Assembly (NCBI GenBank): GCA_900290245.1
Contig: OKRB01000105.1
Location: 43,934 to 107,933 of the forward strand
Direction: 5' to 3'
Origin: Candidatus Sulfuritelmatomonas gaucii
GTDB taxonomy: Bacteria; Acidobacteriota; Terriglobia; Terriglobales; Acidobacteriaceae
DNA length: 64,000 bases
In this document: positions 36,399 to 50,830 of the stretch, in pieces
Position numbering within the stretch: the stretch's first letter is position 1
Layout: each line of letters begins with the position of its first letter
Program-made: the position numbers and the translations under genes
The notes under the pieces: generated by a model
The model's input: only the letters and a program-made list of their open reading frames with translations
What the model was told of the DNA's origin: nothing
Database searches by the model: none

Positions 36399-36439
36399 AC
36401 CGGCGAGGCACCCAACCAGGCAACGTGAATTACCGGAAG

Positions 36440-36787
36440 TCAGCCTGTTGACCGTCTGGCGCCGGGTTGTTGCCTTGCCAGGCGGCGGTTGCGTAGCCAT
36501 TTGGCGACGCCGAGCGTGAGCAACAAACTGCCGAAGGGGAGGCACATGAGAGCGACGATGAGCGCGAACCAGCCGGTATTGGTGCTGGCTCCGGTGCGCG
36601 AGTAGCCGCCCAGCACAGTTTCAAGCAGCAGGGCAGAGAGCACGCCGATGCCGACCATCGAGCCGCCCCATTGCAGGAGCTGCCGCGTGCCGTCGTCAGA
36701 GTGGGATGGACGATGAATTGCCGAGGTTGGCGGGGTCGGGGGCATGAATGATCGATCTAGTCCATGATAAGGGCGCGGTTGCGGCAT
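36440..36787 (-). CDS. small two-helix membrane protein in the ctaB operon
   Basis: A 115-residue protein with two transmembrane segments (GGSMVGIGVLSALLLETVLG and WFALIVALMCLPFGSLLLTL) and a basic C-terminus. The ATG at 36787 sits one base after the TGA of the DUF420 gene, so coupling is likely and is the reason for this start; a later Met (MPPTPP) is an alternative. Family is not recognised; context suggests respiratory or haem-related membrane function. Confidence 0.65.
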   Translation of the reverse strand: MPQPRPYHGLDRSFMPPTPPTSAIHRPSHSDDGTRQLLQWGGSMVGIGVLSALLLETVLGGYSRTGASTNTGWFALIVALMCLPFGSLLLTLGVAKWLRNRRLARQQPGARRSTG

Positions 36788-36788
36788 T

Positions 36789-37343
36789 TCATCCCAGAGC
36801 GATTCGGAGCATGGCGTAGGTGACGACTCCGGTGATGGAGACATAGAGCCAGATGGGAAAAGTCCAGCGCGCGATTTTGCGGTGCTGCGGGATGCGGCCG
36901 CTAAGCGAAAAGAAGAAGGTGACCAGGATCAACGGCAGCGCCACCGTTGCCAGGATGATGTGACTGGCGAGCAGCCAAAGGTAGAACGTACGATAGGCGG
37001 CGTGAATTGGGTAGCTGATGTCGCCGTGCAGCGCGTGGTGCGCAATGTATCCGATGAGAAACAGTGTGGAGAAGACAAATGCCGTGATCATCGAGGCGCG
37101 GTGCTGGCGGATACGGCGCGCGCGGATGAAGGTATAACCGATAAGCAGGGCCGTGGCCGCGAGGCCGTTCAGGATCGCATCGACGGCGGGAAGGAAGGCG
37201 TATTGCGCGCTGGTGGCCGCAGCCGGATGAATATAGATGAGCCAGAAGATGAAGAGCGTGGCCGCGGCGCTGATGGCGAGGATGGCGGCGATAGCGGGGC
37301 CCGTGTGAGTCCGCGAACTGGATGCTGGAGCAACGGTTGCCAT
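36789..37343 (-). CDS. DUF420 membrane protein
   Basis: A 184-residue protein with five transmembrane helices. The DUF420 pattern is present: FLPAVDAILNGLAATALLIG, HRASMITAFVFSTLFLIGYI, YLWLLASHIILATVALPLIL, HRKIARWTFPIWLYVSITGV. In Bacillus, the family member CtaM is needed for haem-copper oxidase activity. It overlaps the ctaB stop by one base (TAATG), strongly suggesting a joint role in cytochrome oxidase maturation. No oxidase subunit genes lie in the window. Confidence 0.88.
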   Translation of the reverse strand: MATVAPASSSRTHTGPAIAAILAISAAATLFIFWLIYIHPAAATSAQYAFLPAVDAILNGLAATALLIGYTFIRARRIRQHRASMITAFVFSTLFLIGYIAHHALHGDISYPIHAAYRTFYLWLLASHIILATVALPLILVTFFFSLSGRIPQHRKIARWTFPIWLYVSITGVVTYAMLRIALG

Positions 37344-38335
37344 TATGCCTTTGCCGTGGCGCAGAGCATCAGCGTGGTGAAGAGCAGCGGCAGGTAGAGC
37401 ACGCTCACCTTGAGCAGATCACGCGCTCGCATGCGGCTTTCGTCTTCGGTCTTCGCGCGCAGGATGCCGGCGAAGCGGATGGTGTAGGCGAGATAGACCA
37501 GGCCCAGCGCCGTTGCCGGCATGACATAAAGCACACCCGTCAGTCCGAGCTTCCATGGAGCGAGACTAACGGGAATCATCAGCACAGCGTAAAAAAGCGC
37601 TTCGACGACGGTTGACCATCCATCGGGCTGCACCACGGGCAACATGCGGATACCGGCGCGCGCGTAGTCGTCGCGGTAAAGCCATGCGATGGACATGAAG
37701 TGCGGGAACTGCCACACGAAGAGAATGGCGAAGAGGGCGACGGCCGGCCATTCGATGCGGCCGCGGGCGGCGGTCCAGCCGAGCATGGGTCCCATGGCGC
37801 CGGGAAACGCGCCGATGAAGGTGGCCATGGTGGTGACGCGCTTGAGCGGCGTATAGATGGCGACGTAAGTGAAGGCCGTGAGCAACGCCAGTGAAACCGT
37901 AAGCAGGTTGGTGCGGGTGGCGAGCCAAAAGGCGCCGAGAGCAATCGCGCCCAGCCCGGCGAGAATGCCGATCGGCAGCGGCATGCGCCGCGAAGCGAGC
38001 GGGCGATCGGCGGTGCGCTTCATCCTGGCGTCGGATGAGCGCTCGAGAGCCTGGTTCAGCGCGCCTGCGCCGGCGGAAACGAGCCCAATGCCGAAGAGCA
38101 CATCGAGCAGGCCGCGCTGCAGCGTGGAGATGCCGGACTGCATCGAGCCCAGGTAGAAGCCGCCCCAACCGGTGACGAGAACAAGTCCGACAACCTTGAC
38201 CTTGAAAAGCTCGCGCAGGTCGTGGATGAGGAGGGCCGTCGCGCCGGGTCGGGGTGCATGAAGTGTGTGCGGAGCGTCTTCGACGCGATGGGCGACGAGA
38301 TGGTCCGGAGCAGCGGCCTGGGAAACAGGAGTCAT
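37343..38335 (-). CDS. ctaB: protohaem IX farnesyltransferase (haem O synthase)
   Basis: A 330-residue UbiA-superfamily membrane enzyme that adds farnesyl diphosphate to haem b to make haem O for terminal oxidases. The first prenyl-diphosphate motif, NQALERSSDARMKRTADRPL, is clear, and the second Asp-rich loop lies at YRDDYARAGIRMLP. About nine helices. An ATG at 38335 is preferred to a GTG at 38365; neither has a strong ribosome site. It is the first gene of a three-gene operon with DUF420 and a small membrane protein. Confidence 0.93.
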   Translation of the reverse strand: MTPVSQAAAPDHLVAHRVEDAPHTLHAPRPGATALLIHDLRELFKVKVVGLVLVTGWGGFYLGSMQSGISTLQRGLLDVLFGIGLVSAGAGALNQALERSSDARMKRTADRPLASRRMPLPIGILAGLGAIALGAFWLATRTNLLTVSLALLTAFTYVAIYTPLKRVTTMATFIGAFPGAMGPMLGWTAARGRIEWPAVALFAILFVWQFPHFMSIAWLYRDDYARAGIRMLPVVQPDGWSTVVEALFYAVLMIPVSLAPWKLGLTGVLYVMPATALGLVYLAYTIRFAGILRAKTEDESRMRARDLLKVSVLYLPLLFTTLMLCATAKA

Positions 38336-38546
38336 GGGGACGAAAGAAGACCTCGGCGGCAGCACGAGCGAGGGGGCTGCGGCCTTGATTTGATGATAGC
38401 AAGCGGGGGACGGCAGCGGGGCAGGCGAGCCGGCCAGTCGGCAAGTCAGCGAATTCTTTTGACATCAATCTCGTGCGTTATTTAGCGTCGGAGGAATCGG
38501 CGCCCGCCTGCCCCCAAGGCAAATCAAGAGCGCCTGGAGGTGCAAT

Positions 38547-38852
38547 ATGCGGATGATGATGATGGTTGAATTCCCGCTTGAACCATTCAACGCCGCGGTT
38601 CGAAATGGAACTGCGGGTCACACAATGAAGAAGATTCTTGACGACGCCAAGCCTGAGGCTGCGTACTTCGGCGAGCGGGATGGCAAGAGGGGCGGCATTC
38701 TGATTGTGGATGTGGCGAAACCGTCGGACGTTCCCAGGCTTGCCGAGCCCTGGTTCCTCAACTTCAACGCCGAGGTAAGGTTCAGAATCGTCATGAAGCC
38801 CGAAGATCTCGCACAAGCGGATCTGGAGGGGCTGGGCAAGAAGTGGGGATGA
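38547..38852 (+). CDS. small DUF3303-like alpha/beta protein
   Basis: A 101-residue soluble protein starting MRMMMMVEFPLEPFN. The pattern of a short beta-strand, helix (GTAGHTMKKILDDAKPEAAYF), GKRGGILIVDV strand, helix and RFRIVMKPEDL fits a ferredoxin-like or dimeric alpha-beta barrel fold, similar to small DUF3303-type proteins. No catalytic residues can be named. GGAGGTG lies about 7 bases before the ATG. Function unknown. Confidence 0.65.
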   Translation: MRMMMMVEFPLEPFNAAVRNGTAGHTMKKILDDAKPEAAYFGERDGKRGGILIVDVAKPSDVPRLAEPWFLNFNAEVRFRIVMKPEDLAQADLEGLGKKWG

Positions 38853-38894
38853 GTGCGGGGACAAGTTTTAGATTGGCGGGTGCAGGTCGCCAGA

Positions 38895-39734
38895 TCAAAA
38901 CAGGATGCGCATCTCGGCAATCAGGTTGTGATTGTAGGTGTGAAACCTGGAAGTGGCGATCTGCATTCCGCCATCGAAAACAAAAAATGGATGAGTGGAC
39001 TTCCAATCGCTACGGCGAAGAACGTAAAACGCGCCTGGCGTGACGAAGTTCTGCATCATGCCATCGTGGCTGCCGCCACGAAAGAACGTGGCGTTGTTTT
39101 CGAGCTCGAGCCACACAGATTTTGTCAGGTGGTCCTGCACCAGTGAATTCCAAGTGATGGTGCGGCCCTGCGCGGCGATCTTGTCCGTAGGCATCGAGCC
39201 GCCGAGCGATGACTCCACATCAATGTGTTTTGTGAGTTCCTTGCCGCCGGCGAGGGTTGGGTTCCACGAGTCGGTGAGCGCGCCGTTTTTCGCGCTGCCC
39301 GTGGCGAAGGTGTGGCTGAGGACCGCGGTGGCAATATAGTTGCCGTGCGCGGCATTGCCTGAAACGATGCGGTACTTGACCAGCACGGAGGTATCGCCGA
39401 AGCCGTCAGCTGCCGAGGAATTGTGCTGGATGTAGGGTGGAGGCAGCAGGTCAAATTCAAAGCGGTTCCAGCCAATAATTCCGCCACCCCGCGCGTTGCC
39501 GTAGTTAACGGTTTGGGTTCCTGCCGCGGTGTATTCGTTCGAAAAAGCGAAGCGGTAGTATTGCGTGAGCCGCGGCTCGGTTTCCACCACGGGAGTGGGC
39601 CAAGCAGGCTGCAGAGCGGACATGGCGTCGTTGTGCGCAAAGAAGCGGGCGCGTAACGATTGCTGCGCCGCTGCTGCGCTGGAGCAGGCGATACCGGTGC
39701 TGACGGCCGCAGCGAAGATGAGCATCCGGTTCAT
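38895..39734 (-). CDS. outer-membrane beta-barrel protein
   Basis: A 279-residue protein with a signal peptide ending near AAAAQQ, alternating amphipathic strands, and a C-terminal Phe (NLIAEMRILF) as in outer-membrane barrels. Segments such as GDTSVLVKYRIVSGNAAHGNYIATAVLSHTF recall the phenol-degradation MetA-like or transporter-like barrel group. Substrate unknown. It is divergent from the ABC ATPase gene. Confidence 0.65.
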   Translation of the reverse strand: MNRMLIFAAAVSTGIACSSAAAAQQSLRARFFAHNDAMSALQPAWPTPVVETEPRLTQYYRFAFSNEYTAAGTQTVNYGNARGGGIIGWNRFEFDLLPPPYIQHNSSAADGFGDTSVLVKYRIVSGNAAHGNYIATAVLSHTFATGSAKNGALTDSWNPTLAGGKELTKHIDVESSLGGSMPTDKIAAQGRTITWNSLVQDHLTKSVWLELENNATFFRGGSHDGMMQNFVTPGAFYVLRRSDWKSTHPFFVFDGGMQIATSRFHTYNHNLIAEMRILF

Positions 39735-39976
39735 AAGTCGAGGCCAACTATAGCAGTAGGGCGAGGCGCGTGCGACGATTTTTGGGCGCTGTTTGGGAGC
39801 CTGACCAGCGCCGGCAACAACACGAAAGATGAAGGATGTTCCTCATCTGTGGGATGCCCGCAGCGCTGCCGGCACCGTGTAAAATGACGGATAACCGGAT
39901 GATCCGAACCCCTTCAGCGGCTGCTCCCGAAGCATCCCGCGCCGCGCGGGCCCCAGAGTCACGGGCATCCGATCAA

Positions 39977-40699
39977 ATGACAAGCCATTCACCTTTAATC
40001 GAGGTTCGGGGGCTGCGCAAGTCGTATAAGACATCGCGCGGCGCGTTGGAACTGTTTGAAGATCTCGATCTCGAGGTGGAGGCCGGCGAACTAGTCGCCA
40101 TTGTGGGCCAGTCAGGTGCGGGAAAGAGCACGCTTTTGCACATTCTGGGGGCGCTTGATGCGCCTTCTGCGGGCACGGTATACTGCGCCTCAACCAACGT
40201 GGCAACTCTTTCCGCCCGTGAGGCTGCAACCTTTCGTAATCGTGAGATCGGTTACGTTTGGCAGTTCCATTACTTGTTGCCGGAGTTTACGGCACAGGAG
40301 AATGTGGCTATGCCATTGCTGGCGCGCGGAGTGGCGAGACGCGAGGCGTTGGCGAACGCATCAAAGTGGTTAAGCGAAGTGGGGTTAGAGGATCGTGCCG
40401 ACCACCGGGCCGGGGAGCTATCAGGGGGTGAGCAGCAACGAGTGGCGCTGGCGCGTGCACTGGTTTGCGGGCCTCGGCTGCTTATGGCCGACGAGCCGAC
40501 AGGCGACCTGGACAGCATGACGGCGGACCGCGTTTTCGAGTTAATTGAACGGCTGCACGCAAGCCATGGGCTGACGTCGATTCTGGTGACCCACAACATG
40601 GATTTGGCGGCCCGGTGTTCACGCATTTTGCGGCTGGAAAAAGGACGGTTGACGGAAATCACAGACGATTCAGCGAAGAGGCCGCAAGCTGAGAACTAA
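39977..40699 (+). CDS. LolD/MacB-type ABC transporter ATPase
   Basis: A 240-residue ATPase of the lipoprotein-export/MacB group. Walker A is GQSGAGKST; the Q-loop region reads GYVWQFHYLLPEFTAQENV; the signature is LSGGEQQR; Walker B is LLMADEPTGDLDS; the switch His is in VTHNMD. Such ATPases pair with FtsX-fold permeases, but none is encoded beside it here. The ATG at 39977 matches the usual family start; in-frame ATGs at 39884 and 39899 would add a low-complexity head. The clpC gene follows after 340 bases. Confidence 0.88.
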   Translation: MTSHSPLIEVRGLRKSYKTSRGALELFEDLDLEVEAGELVAIVGQSGAGKSTLLHILGALDAPSAGTVYCASTNVATLSAREAATFRNREIGYVWQFHYLLPEFTAQENVAMPLLARGVARREALANASKWLSEVGLEDRADHRAGELSGGEQQRVALARALVCGPRLLMADEPTGDLDSMTADRVFELIERLHASHGLTSILVTHNMDLAARCSRILRLEKGRLTEITDDSAKRPQAEN

Positions 40700-41039
40700 A
40701 GTTAGAAAAAGCACCACTTTGGCCGGTTTTTGAGTCTTATTAAGTAGCAGCCTTTCCGGGGGCTTTATCCCCGGGGCAGGGTGCTGAGGTCGGGATGGAA
40801 GTCGGGCGGCGGGTCAGCCGTTTGACGCAAGGGGTGGAAGGGTACCCAAGACCATCCAAAAGAGCTGTTCGGAGCAAGGGCTATCGCTTCTAATGGTGCT
40901 CCGGCGGCGAAGCAACGGAAGGGCGCGCGCGGGCTGGGCCGAAGCCGAAGGCAGGGTTCTGGAGCGACAGGTTTTCGTCGCCGGGTGCCAATCATCGGAC
41001 GGCCACTCCAGCCGATTGCCCTGATTGAGGGAGCATACC
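40700..41039 (+). other. 340-base gap before clpC
   Basis: It probably holds the end of the ABC-gene transcript and the clpC promoter and leader. A CCGGGG / CCCCGG hairpin lies at 40756-40774. No gene or clear promoter was found. A GAGGGAG ribosome site lies just before the clpC ATG. Confidence 0.45.
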
Positions 41040-43505
<2,466 letters not shown>

Positions 43506-43532
43506 GACAACAAAACAAAATCCTCACACAAG

Positions 43533-43560
43533 AACGCCCCCGAGGTTTGGGGGCGTTTTT
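43533..43560 (+). terminator. Rho-independent terminator of clpC
   Basis: A perfect 9-bp stem AACGCCCCC / GGGGGCGTT with a GAGGTTT loop runs into a T-tract (TTTTTCTTT). It is 27 bases after the stop. Confidence 0.92.
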
Positions 43561-43624
43561 CTTTACTGCGGTATCAGGTCAACGCCTGAACCTCGCTGAT
43601 CGTGAGAGTTACCCCTTCCATTTA

Positions 43625-43636
43625 CACTTATAAGTG
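43625..43636. promoter_or_regulatory. palindrome at the secA ribosome site
   Basis: CACTTATAAGTG is a perfect 12-base palindrome whose right end runs into the GGAG (43636-43639) used for the secA start at 43646. In RNA it would be a weak stem; as DNA it could be a protein site. Confidence 0.4.
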
Positions 43637-43645
43637 GAGAACTGT

Positions 43646-46675
<3,030 letters not shown>

Positions 46676-46696
46676 CGAGCCGCGCGGCGTTTCCCT

Positions 46697-47899
46697 TTAG
46701 CGCAGGAAGCGGAAGAAGCCCTTTTTTTCGTCCTTTTCGGCGAGCAGGCCCCCGGCGGTTCTCGCCATCATGCGGATGGACTGCGCGATCGCGGAATCGA
46801 TCATCACCATGGGAGTCGCGGTATCGCGCCTTCTGCGGGCGGCGGCGTAGTCATCAGGTATCTTCCACTCCGCAGGGCGGGTCAAGGCTTCGGTGATCGT
46901 CTTTTCATCAAAGAGAAGATCGCTGGCTTTGAATCGATTGAGCACAATCTGAAGATTATCGGTACGGGTGATGAAGTATCTCTTCATCATGAGATTGGCG
47001 GTACGCATTTCAGAGACGCCCACCTGCGTGATGAGGTAAACCACCGCCGACGGGCCAAACAGCGCCGACTGCATCAGGTCGGTGCGCGATCCGAGGTCGA
47101 CTACCACGAAATCGAAGTGCTGGCGCGCAACGCCAACAAGTTTATCGACGGCGTCGACGGTGGGCGAGCTTTCGGAAAATTCGTTCGGTGATCCCAGAAT
47201 GGCAAGACCCGAGGCATGCTTTACGACCAGCGTTGACAGCATGCTGCCATCGAGCCGGTCGGCATTCTGCAAAGCGCCGGCGACAGAGTACTCGTTCACC
47301 ATGCCCAAATTAATGGCCGCGTCCCCGAGAGGGAGCCCGAAATCGATGAGGAGGGTTTTGCGATCAGACTCCTGCGCCAGCGCGAGCGCAAAATTGGATG
47401 CGAGCGTGGTGACGCCACAGCCACCCTTGGTCCCAAGGAAGACGAACAGCTTGCCGTTGCCGGTCTTCTCTTCAGAAGGAGCCGCGGCGCGGTAGGCTGC
47501 GGCCTGCTTCAGCGCATTGGTCAACTCAGTGGCATCGACGGGCAGGGTGAAAAACTCGCGTACGCCAGCGCGCATGAAGCGGACGGCCAGCTTCATGTCG
47601 GCGTGCTCAGAGTAAGCCATCACATAATTGCGCTCGGCTGAGCACAGGAGCTCGACAATTCCGAATGCGTAATCGGGATCGCTGTCGACATCGACGATAA
47701 GGACGTCGTAGGTCTGCGCCAGCTTTTGGGGCAGGTCGTCCAGCTTAGGCGGATACGATGCGAACTCCGTGACGCGGACGCTATGGTGTTCGGCAAGGGC
47801 GCCGGAGACGGCTTTAAGGCGCTCGTTGTCCGGGCCCATGATTCCAATGGCCAAACTGATCTCGTCAGGACTTACTGGCGCCCGCGGAATTTCGAGCAT
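46697..47899 (-). CDS. CpaE/TadZ-like ParA-type ATPase
   Basis: A 400-residue protein with an N-terminal receiver-like domain (about 10-130; VLIVDVDSDPDYAFG, MRAGVREFFTLPVD) and a MinD/ParA-type ATPase domain. The deviant Walker A reads FLGTKGGCGVTTLASNFA, with the usual lysine before Thr replaced by Val but the signature Lys kept, as in CpaE. TLLIDFGLPLGDAAINLG and FDFVVVDLGS follow. Such proteins place Tad/Flp pilus machinery at a cell pole; no other tad genes lie in the window, so it may be part of a scattered system or another localisation pathway. Confidence 0.85.
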   Translation of the reverse strand: MLEIPRAPVSPDEISLAIGIMGPDNERLKAVSGALAEHHSVRVTEFASYPPKLDDLPQKLAQTYDVLIVDVDSDPDYAFGIVELLCSAERNYVMAYSEHADMKLAVRFMRAGVREFFTLPVDATELTNALKQAAAYRAAAPSEEKTGNGKLFVFLGTKGGCGVTTLASNFALALAQESDRKTLLIDFGLPLGDAAINLGMVNEYSVAGALQNADRLDGSMLSTLVVKHASGLAILGSPNEFSESSPTVDAVDKLVGVARQHFDFVVVDLGSRTDLMQSALFGPSAVVYLITQVGVSEMRTANLMMKRYFITRTDNLQIVLNRFKASDLLFDEKTITEALTRPAEWKIPDDYAAARRRRDTATPMVMIDSAIAQSIRMMARTAGGLLAEKDEKKGFFRFLR

Positions 47900-48229
47900 A
47901 ATGCGGCAACTTCTCCCAAAAGCCTATTTTATTCCATCTCATTGCTGAGATGGGACTTGTGAAACGCCCCGGAGAAGGGATGGCAGAATACAATCCAGAC
48001 CATAATAAACGCTATGGCTATGAAATCGCTGGAGTAATTTGGGCGCCGGTGACTTTGGGCACCACCCATAGCAAGACAACTCATTCCAGTTCTTCGGTTG
48101 TCCACATTCGGGCCGCGGGCGAATGTGCGCACAAGACAAGGCCTGATCCGACCGTCAGAGTGTGCTCGGTACTCACGCCGCAATGACGAAGGGCATGAGT
48201 GCTGCCAGTCGTTGCAGGCAGGGCGGTGC
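47900..48229 (-). other. 330-base gap upstream of the CpaE-like gene
   Basis: It holds the leader of the CpaE-like gene, with a perfect 8-bp hairpin CCATCTCA / TGAGATGG (TTGC loop) at 47934-47953, and GGGAGAAG 10 bases before the start. No convincing gene was found. Confidence 0.45.
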
Positions 48230-48814
48230 CTATTGGAGGGGTGCAGATTGCGAGACTGTGGCAAAGGTCAGGTCTTCAACGGAGGAGCCATGCTGCTGAC
48301 GCCACAGATCAAAGAGCCGGCCGTAGCTGAGCGTGAGGTACTCGGCAGGATCCACTCCGAGGCGCTTCGCGGTGCGATCGATCCACTCGGGCGGGCCCTC
48401 GAGCTCGGCGTAATTGCCGATCGGGGTTTCGTCGATGACGCAGTGGCCTTCACCGTCGTGCCACTCGGTGCGCCACTTTTCATAGCGGAAGGCAGCGACG
48501 AGACCGAGCGAGAGAAACACGCTGGACAGCGCGTCGCCGTCGGAGATCGCGGTTTCAGTCTCGATGCGGTGTTTGTGACGGCTTTCGCCGGGCGCTCCTG
48601 CAGGCATCCGTTTGTGCGTCAGCGTCCAACGGCCTGCGTAATTGCGAATGCGCAGAATCTCAGTTCGCGTGCGCATCTGGCGGTCGGGAGTGTCATAGAG
48701 AACGTTGCTCTCAAAGCTGCGCGGAGTCTCAACGCGAAAGCCGGCGGCCTCGAGGCGCTGTGCCAGATTCGCCAGGTCAGCGATGCGGAATTTGATCTCG
48801 GTTTCGATCGCCAT
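48230..48814 (-). CDS. CYTH-domain protein
   Basis: A 194-residue protein of the CyaB/thiamine-triphosphatase (CYTH) superfamily. The defining ExExK motif is at the start (METEIKF-like: AIETEIKFRI). Further tunnel residues appear in LRIRNY, LTHKR, RIETET, and YAELEGPPEWI. The family hydrolyses triphosphate-containing substrates using two metal ions, or forms cAMP in class IV adenylate cyclases; which one cannot be told. The ATG at 48814 is chosen because the motif must be near the N-terminus. Divergent from the Sua5 gene. Confidence 0.85.
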   Translation of the reverse strand: MAIETEIKFRIADLANLAQRLEAAGFRVETPRSFESNVLYDTPDRQMRTRTEILRIRNYAGRWTLTHKRMPAGAPGESRHKHRIETETAISDGDALSSVFLSLGLVAAFRYEKWRTEWHDGEGHCVIDETPIGNYAELEGPPEWIDRTAKRLGVDPAEYLTLSYGRLFDLWRQQHGSSVEDLTFATVSQSAPLQ

Positions 48815-48870
48815 GAGACTGAGTATAAGAGGCGGCGGTGCTGCCCGCTGCCGCAGGTGAGAATAGAGAT

Positions 48871-49926
48871 GTGAAGACGCTGCGGCTTTCAGTTGATGCG
48901 AACCGCCTGGAGGCACCGGAATCCTGCGAAGTGATGGAGCGGGCGGCCGGAATTCTGCGCGCGGGAGGGCTGGTGGCGCTGCCCACTGAGACCGTCTACG
49001 GGCTGGGAGCGAATGCATTGGATCGGGCTGCGGTGGAAAGGATCTTCGCAGCAAAGTCGAGGCCGGCGTGGGATCCGGTGATCGTGCACGTGGCGTCGCG
49101 GTCCATGCTTGAGGGATTGGTTGAAGCAATTCCGGAGAAGGCGCAGCAGCTGATGGAGGCGTTCTGGCCGGGACCGCTCACGCTGTTGCTGCCGCGGACG
49201 CGAGCAGTGCCCGACGTTGTGACGGCGGGGCGGCCGCTGGTTGGCGTGCGCATGCCGTCGCATGAGGTGGCCCTCGAGTTGATCGGGCGCGCGGGGATTC
49301 CGGTGGCAGCGCCGAGCGCCAATCGATTTGGGCACATCAGCCCGACGACGGCCGAACACGTGCTGCACGACCTCGACGGTCGCATCGATGCGGTGGTGGA
49401 TGCCGGCCCCACCGAGCGCGGGGTGGAATCGACGGTGCTTGATCCGGCGCCCGATCCGATGGTGATTTACAGGCCGGGTGCGGTGACGGCGGAGCTGATT
49501 TCCGAGGTAGCGGGCCCAGTGGAACTCTATCAAGGCGGGGAGATGTTGCGGGAGATGCCAGCCGAAGCGCTGCCGTCGCCCGGCCTCGGGATGCGGCACT
49601 ATGCGCCCGGGGCGCGCCTGGTGCTGATTGAAGCTCCTGACGATGAGCTGGGCGAGTGCCTGGCCGAAGCAGCAAGCGCAATGCGTGGCGAGCGGCTTGG
49701 AGTGATGCTGCCGGCCGGCGTTGCGGCGCCGCGAGCGTTCGCGGACACACAGGTTTATCCATGGGGAAATTGGCGGGCTCCGGAGACGCTCGCGCAAGGG
49801 CTTTATGCGGGATTGCGCGCGCTGGATGCCGCTGCCTGCACGGTGATTCTGTGCCCGCTGCCGCGCGCCGAAGGAATCGGCGTGGCGATCCGCGACAGGT
49901 TGAGAAAAGCAGGGAGTAGGAATTAG
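48871..49926 (+). CDS. L-threonylcarbamoyladenylate synthase (Sua5/TsaC2)
   Basis: A 351-residue enzyme making threonylcarbamoyl-AMP from threonine, bicarbonate and ATP for tRNA t6A37. The YrdC domain is clear: GGLVALPTETVYGLGANA, KSRPAWDPVIVHV, FWPGPLTLLLPR, VGVRMPSHEVA, PVAAPSANRFGHISPTTAEHV, GVESTVLD. A linker (SPGLGMRHYAPGARLVL) leads to the C-terminal Sua5 domain, so it is the long form. A GTG at 48871 is tentatively preferred over a GTG at 48838. Confidence 0.92.
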   Translation: MKTLRLSVDANRLEAPESCEVMERAAGILRAGGLVALPTETVYGLGANALDRAAVERIFAAKSRPAWDPVIVHVASRSMLEGLVEAIPEKAQQLMEAFWPGPLTLLLPRTRAVPDVVTAGRPLVGVRMPSHEVALELIGRAGIPVAAPSANRFGHISPTTAEHVLHDLDGRIDAVVDAGPTERGVESTVLDPAPDPMVIYRPGAVTAELISEVAGPVELYQGGEMLREMPAEALPSPGLGMRHYAPGARLVLIEAPDDELGECLAEAASAMRGERLGVMLPAGVAAPRAFADTQVYPWGNWRAPETLAQGLYAGLRALDAAACTVILCPLPRAEGIGVAIRDRLRKAGSRN

Positions 49927-50055
49927 ATCAGAGATCAGAGAAAATCGAGGACTCGCTGGCATGCTTCCAGTAGACGAAGAGCTGGATCTCAAAGCGAGGA
50001 TGCAACGACTACAGCCGGCGACTGTTCTCTATCTCCTGTTTTCTGTTCTCTATCT

Positions 50056-50388
50056 CTACCCGTTGTCGCCAAGCTTGTACATAAACTTGATTGCGGATTT
50101 ATAAACCAGGGTCCGGGAGCGTCCGCGGACCTTGAGCGAATTGCGATCGTACCACTCGATACAGCCGTCGAGGCGCTCGCCATCTTCGAGCACGATCACC
50201 ATGGGCGTCTGCGACTGGATCTGCTTTTGCAGGTAAAAGAGCTCGGCATGGCGATTCGGAGCATCCATTTCAGAATTGCGCGCGGGATACAGAAAAGGGA
50301 CCGGCGCTGGGAAGCCCTTTCTGGTTCGCATTGCAGGACGGCCGCCTTCGGTGCCGCGCGCCACATTCACAACCGATGGAGTGCTCAT
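50056..50388 (-). CDS. Hfq-like Sm protein
   Basis: A 110-residue protein whose last 70 residues carry an Hfq/Sm fold: AELFYLQKQIQSQTPMVIVL (helix and first strand), DGERLDGCIEWYDRNSLKV (Sm1), and TLVYKSAIKFMYKLG (Sm2, where classical Hfq has YKHAIS). An N-terminal Arg-rich extension of about 40 residues is unusual, since bacterial Hfq normally has a C-terminal tail. It may be an RNA chaperone with altered RNA preference. The ATG at 50388 has GGGAGG 9 bases upstream. Confidence 0.8.
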   Translation of the reverse strand: MSTPSVVNVARGTEGGRPAMRTRKGFPAPVPFLYPARNSEMDAPNRHAELFYLQKQIQSQTPMVIVLEDGERLDGCIEWYDRNSLKVRGRSRTLVYKSAIKFMYKLGDNG

Positions 50389-50723
50389 GGGAAACGATCC
50401 TCCCTCAACAAAAAGTGAAACTTCGGCTTCCCCGACAGTATTTCGGAAACCGCTCCCCTCCAACGACCCTAAGGACACACATACAATCAGTTGCCCGCGG
50501 GAAAGAATTCCCGGCGTCCCTGGGTTGCATGGGAGTACTCGTATTGGAGAAGATGCCCGAGCCGGTTTGGGGGTTGCTCTTTCATTCTGCGGCCGAAGGC
50601 GCAGAGCGTCAAGTGGCACTAGCCGATTGGGAGTAGCCAGTAGGGAGTAAGAATGAGCTTCTAGCCGCTAGCTTCTAGCCCCGTCGGTCAAGGCTCGGCT
50701 GTCTATTCCCTACGGGCTATTCC
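50389..50723. other. gap between the Hfq-like gene and the broken delta-prime gene
   Basis: About 335 bases hold the Hfq-like leader and ribosome site, then word repeats: GCTTCTAGC/GCTAGCTTCTAGCC at about 50655-50685 and CTATTCCCTA words at about 50700-50730. The word AGCTTCTAGC recurs around the tRNA genes at 62966-63905. No gene was found. Confidence 0.5.
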
Positions 50724-50830
50724 CTATTCACTGCCTCCAAGGCTCACCGCCATGGCATCGAGTGAGAGCGAGCGGAGCAGGTTGCGGCGCATGCCCTGTT
50801 CAACTTGGACAAGAGCGCGGGCGGCGCCGT
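50724..50830 (-). pseudogene. cut-off 3' end of the delta-prime gene
   Basis: Beyond the duplication, the original reading frame continues as DGAARALVQVEQGMRRNLLR then SLSLDAMAVSLGGSE and a stop. These 35 residues would be the natural C-terminus if one copy of the 40-bp repeat were removed; they are now out of frame with the main gene. Confidence 0.8.

Noticed and set aside
46697..47899. Complete Tad pilus locus
   Set aside because: Only the CpaE-like ATPase is present; none of the other tad/cpa genes is in the window.
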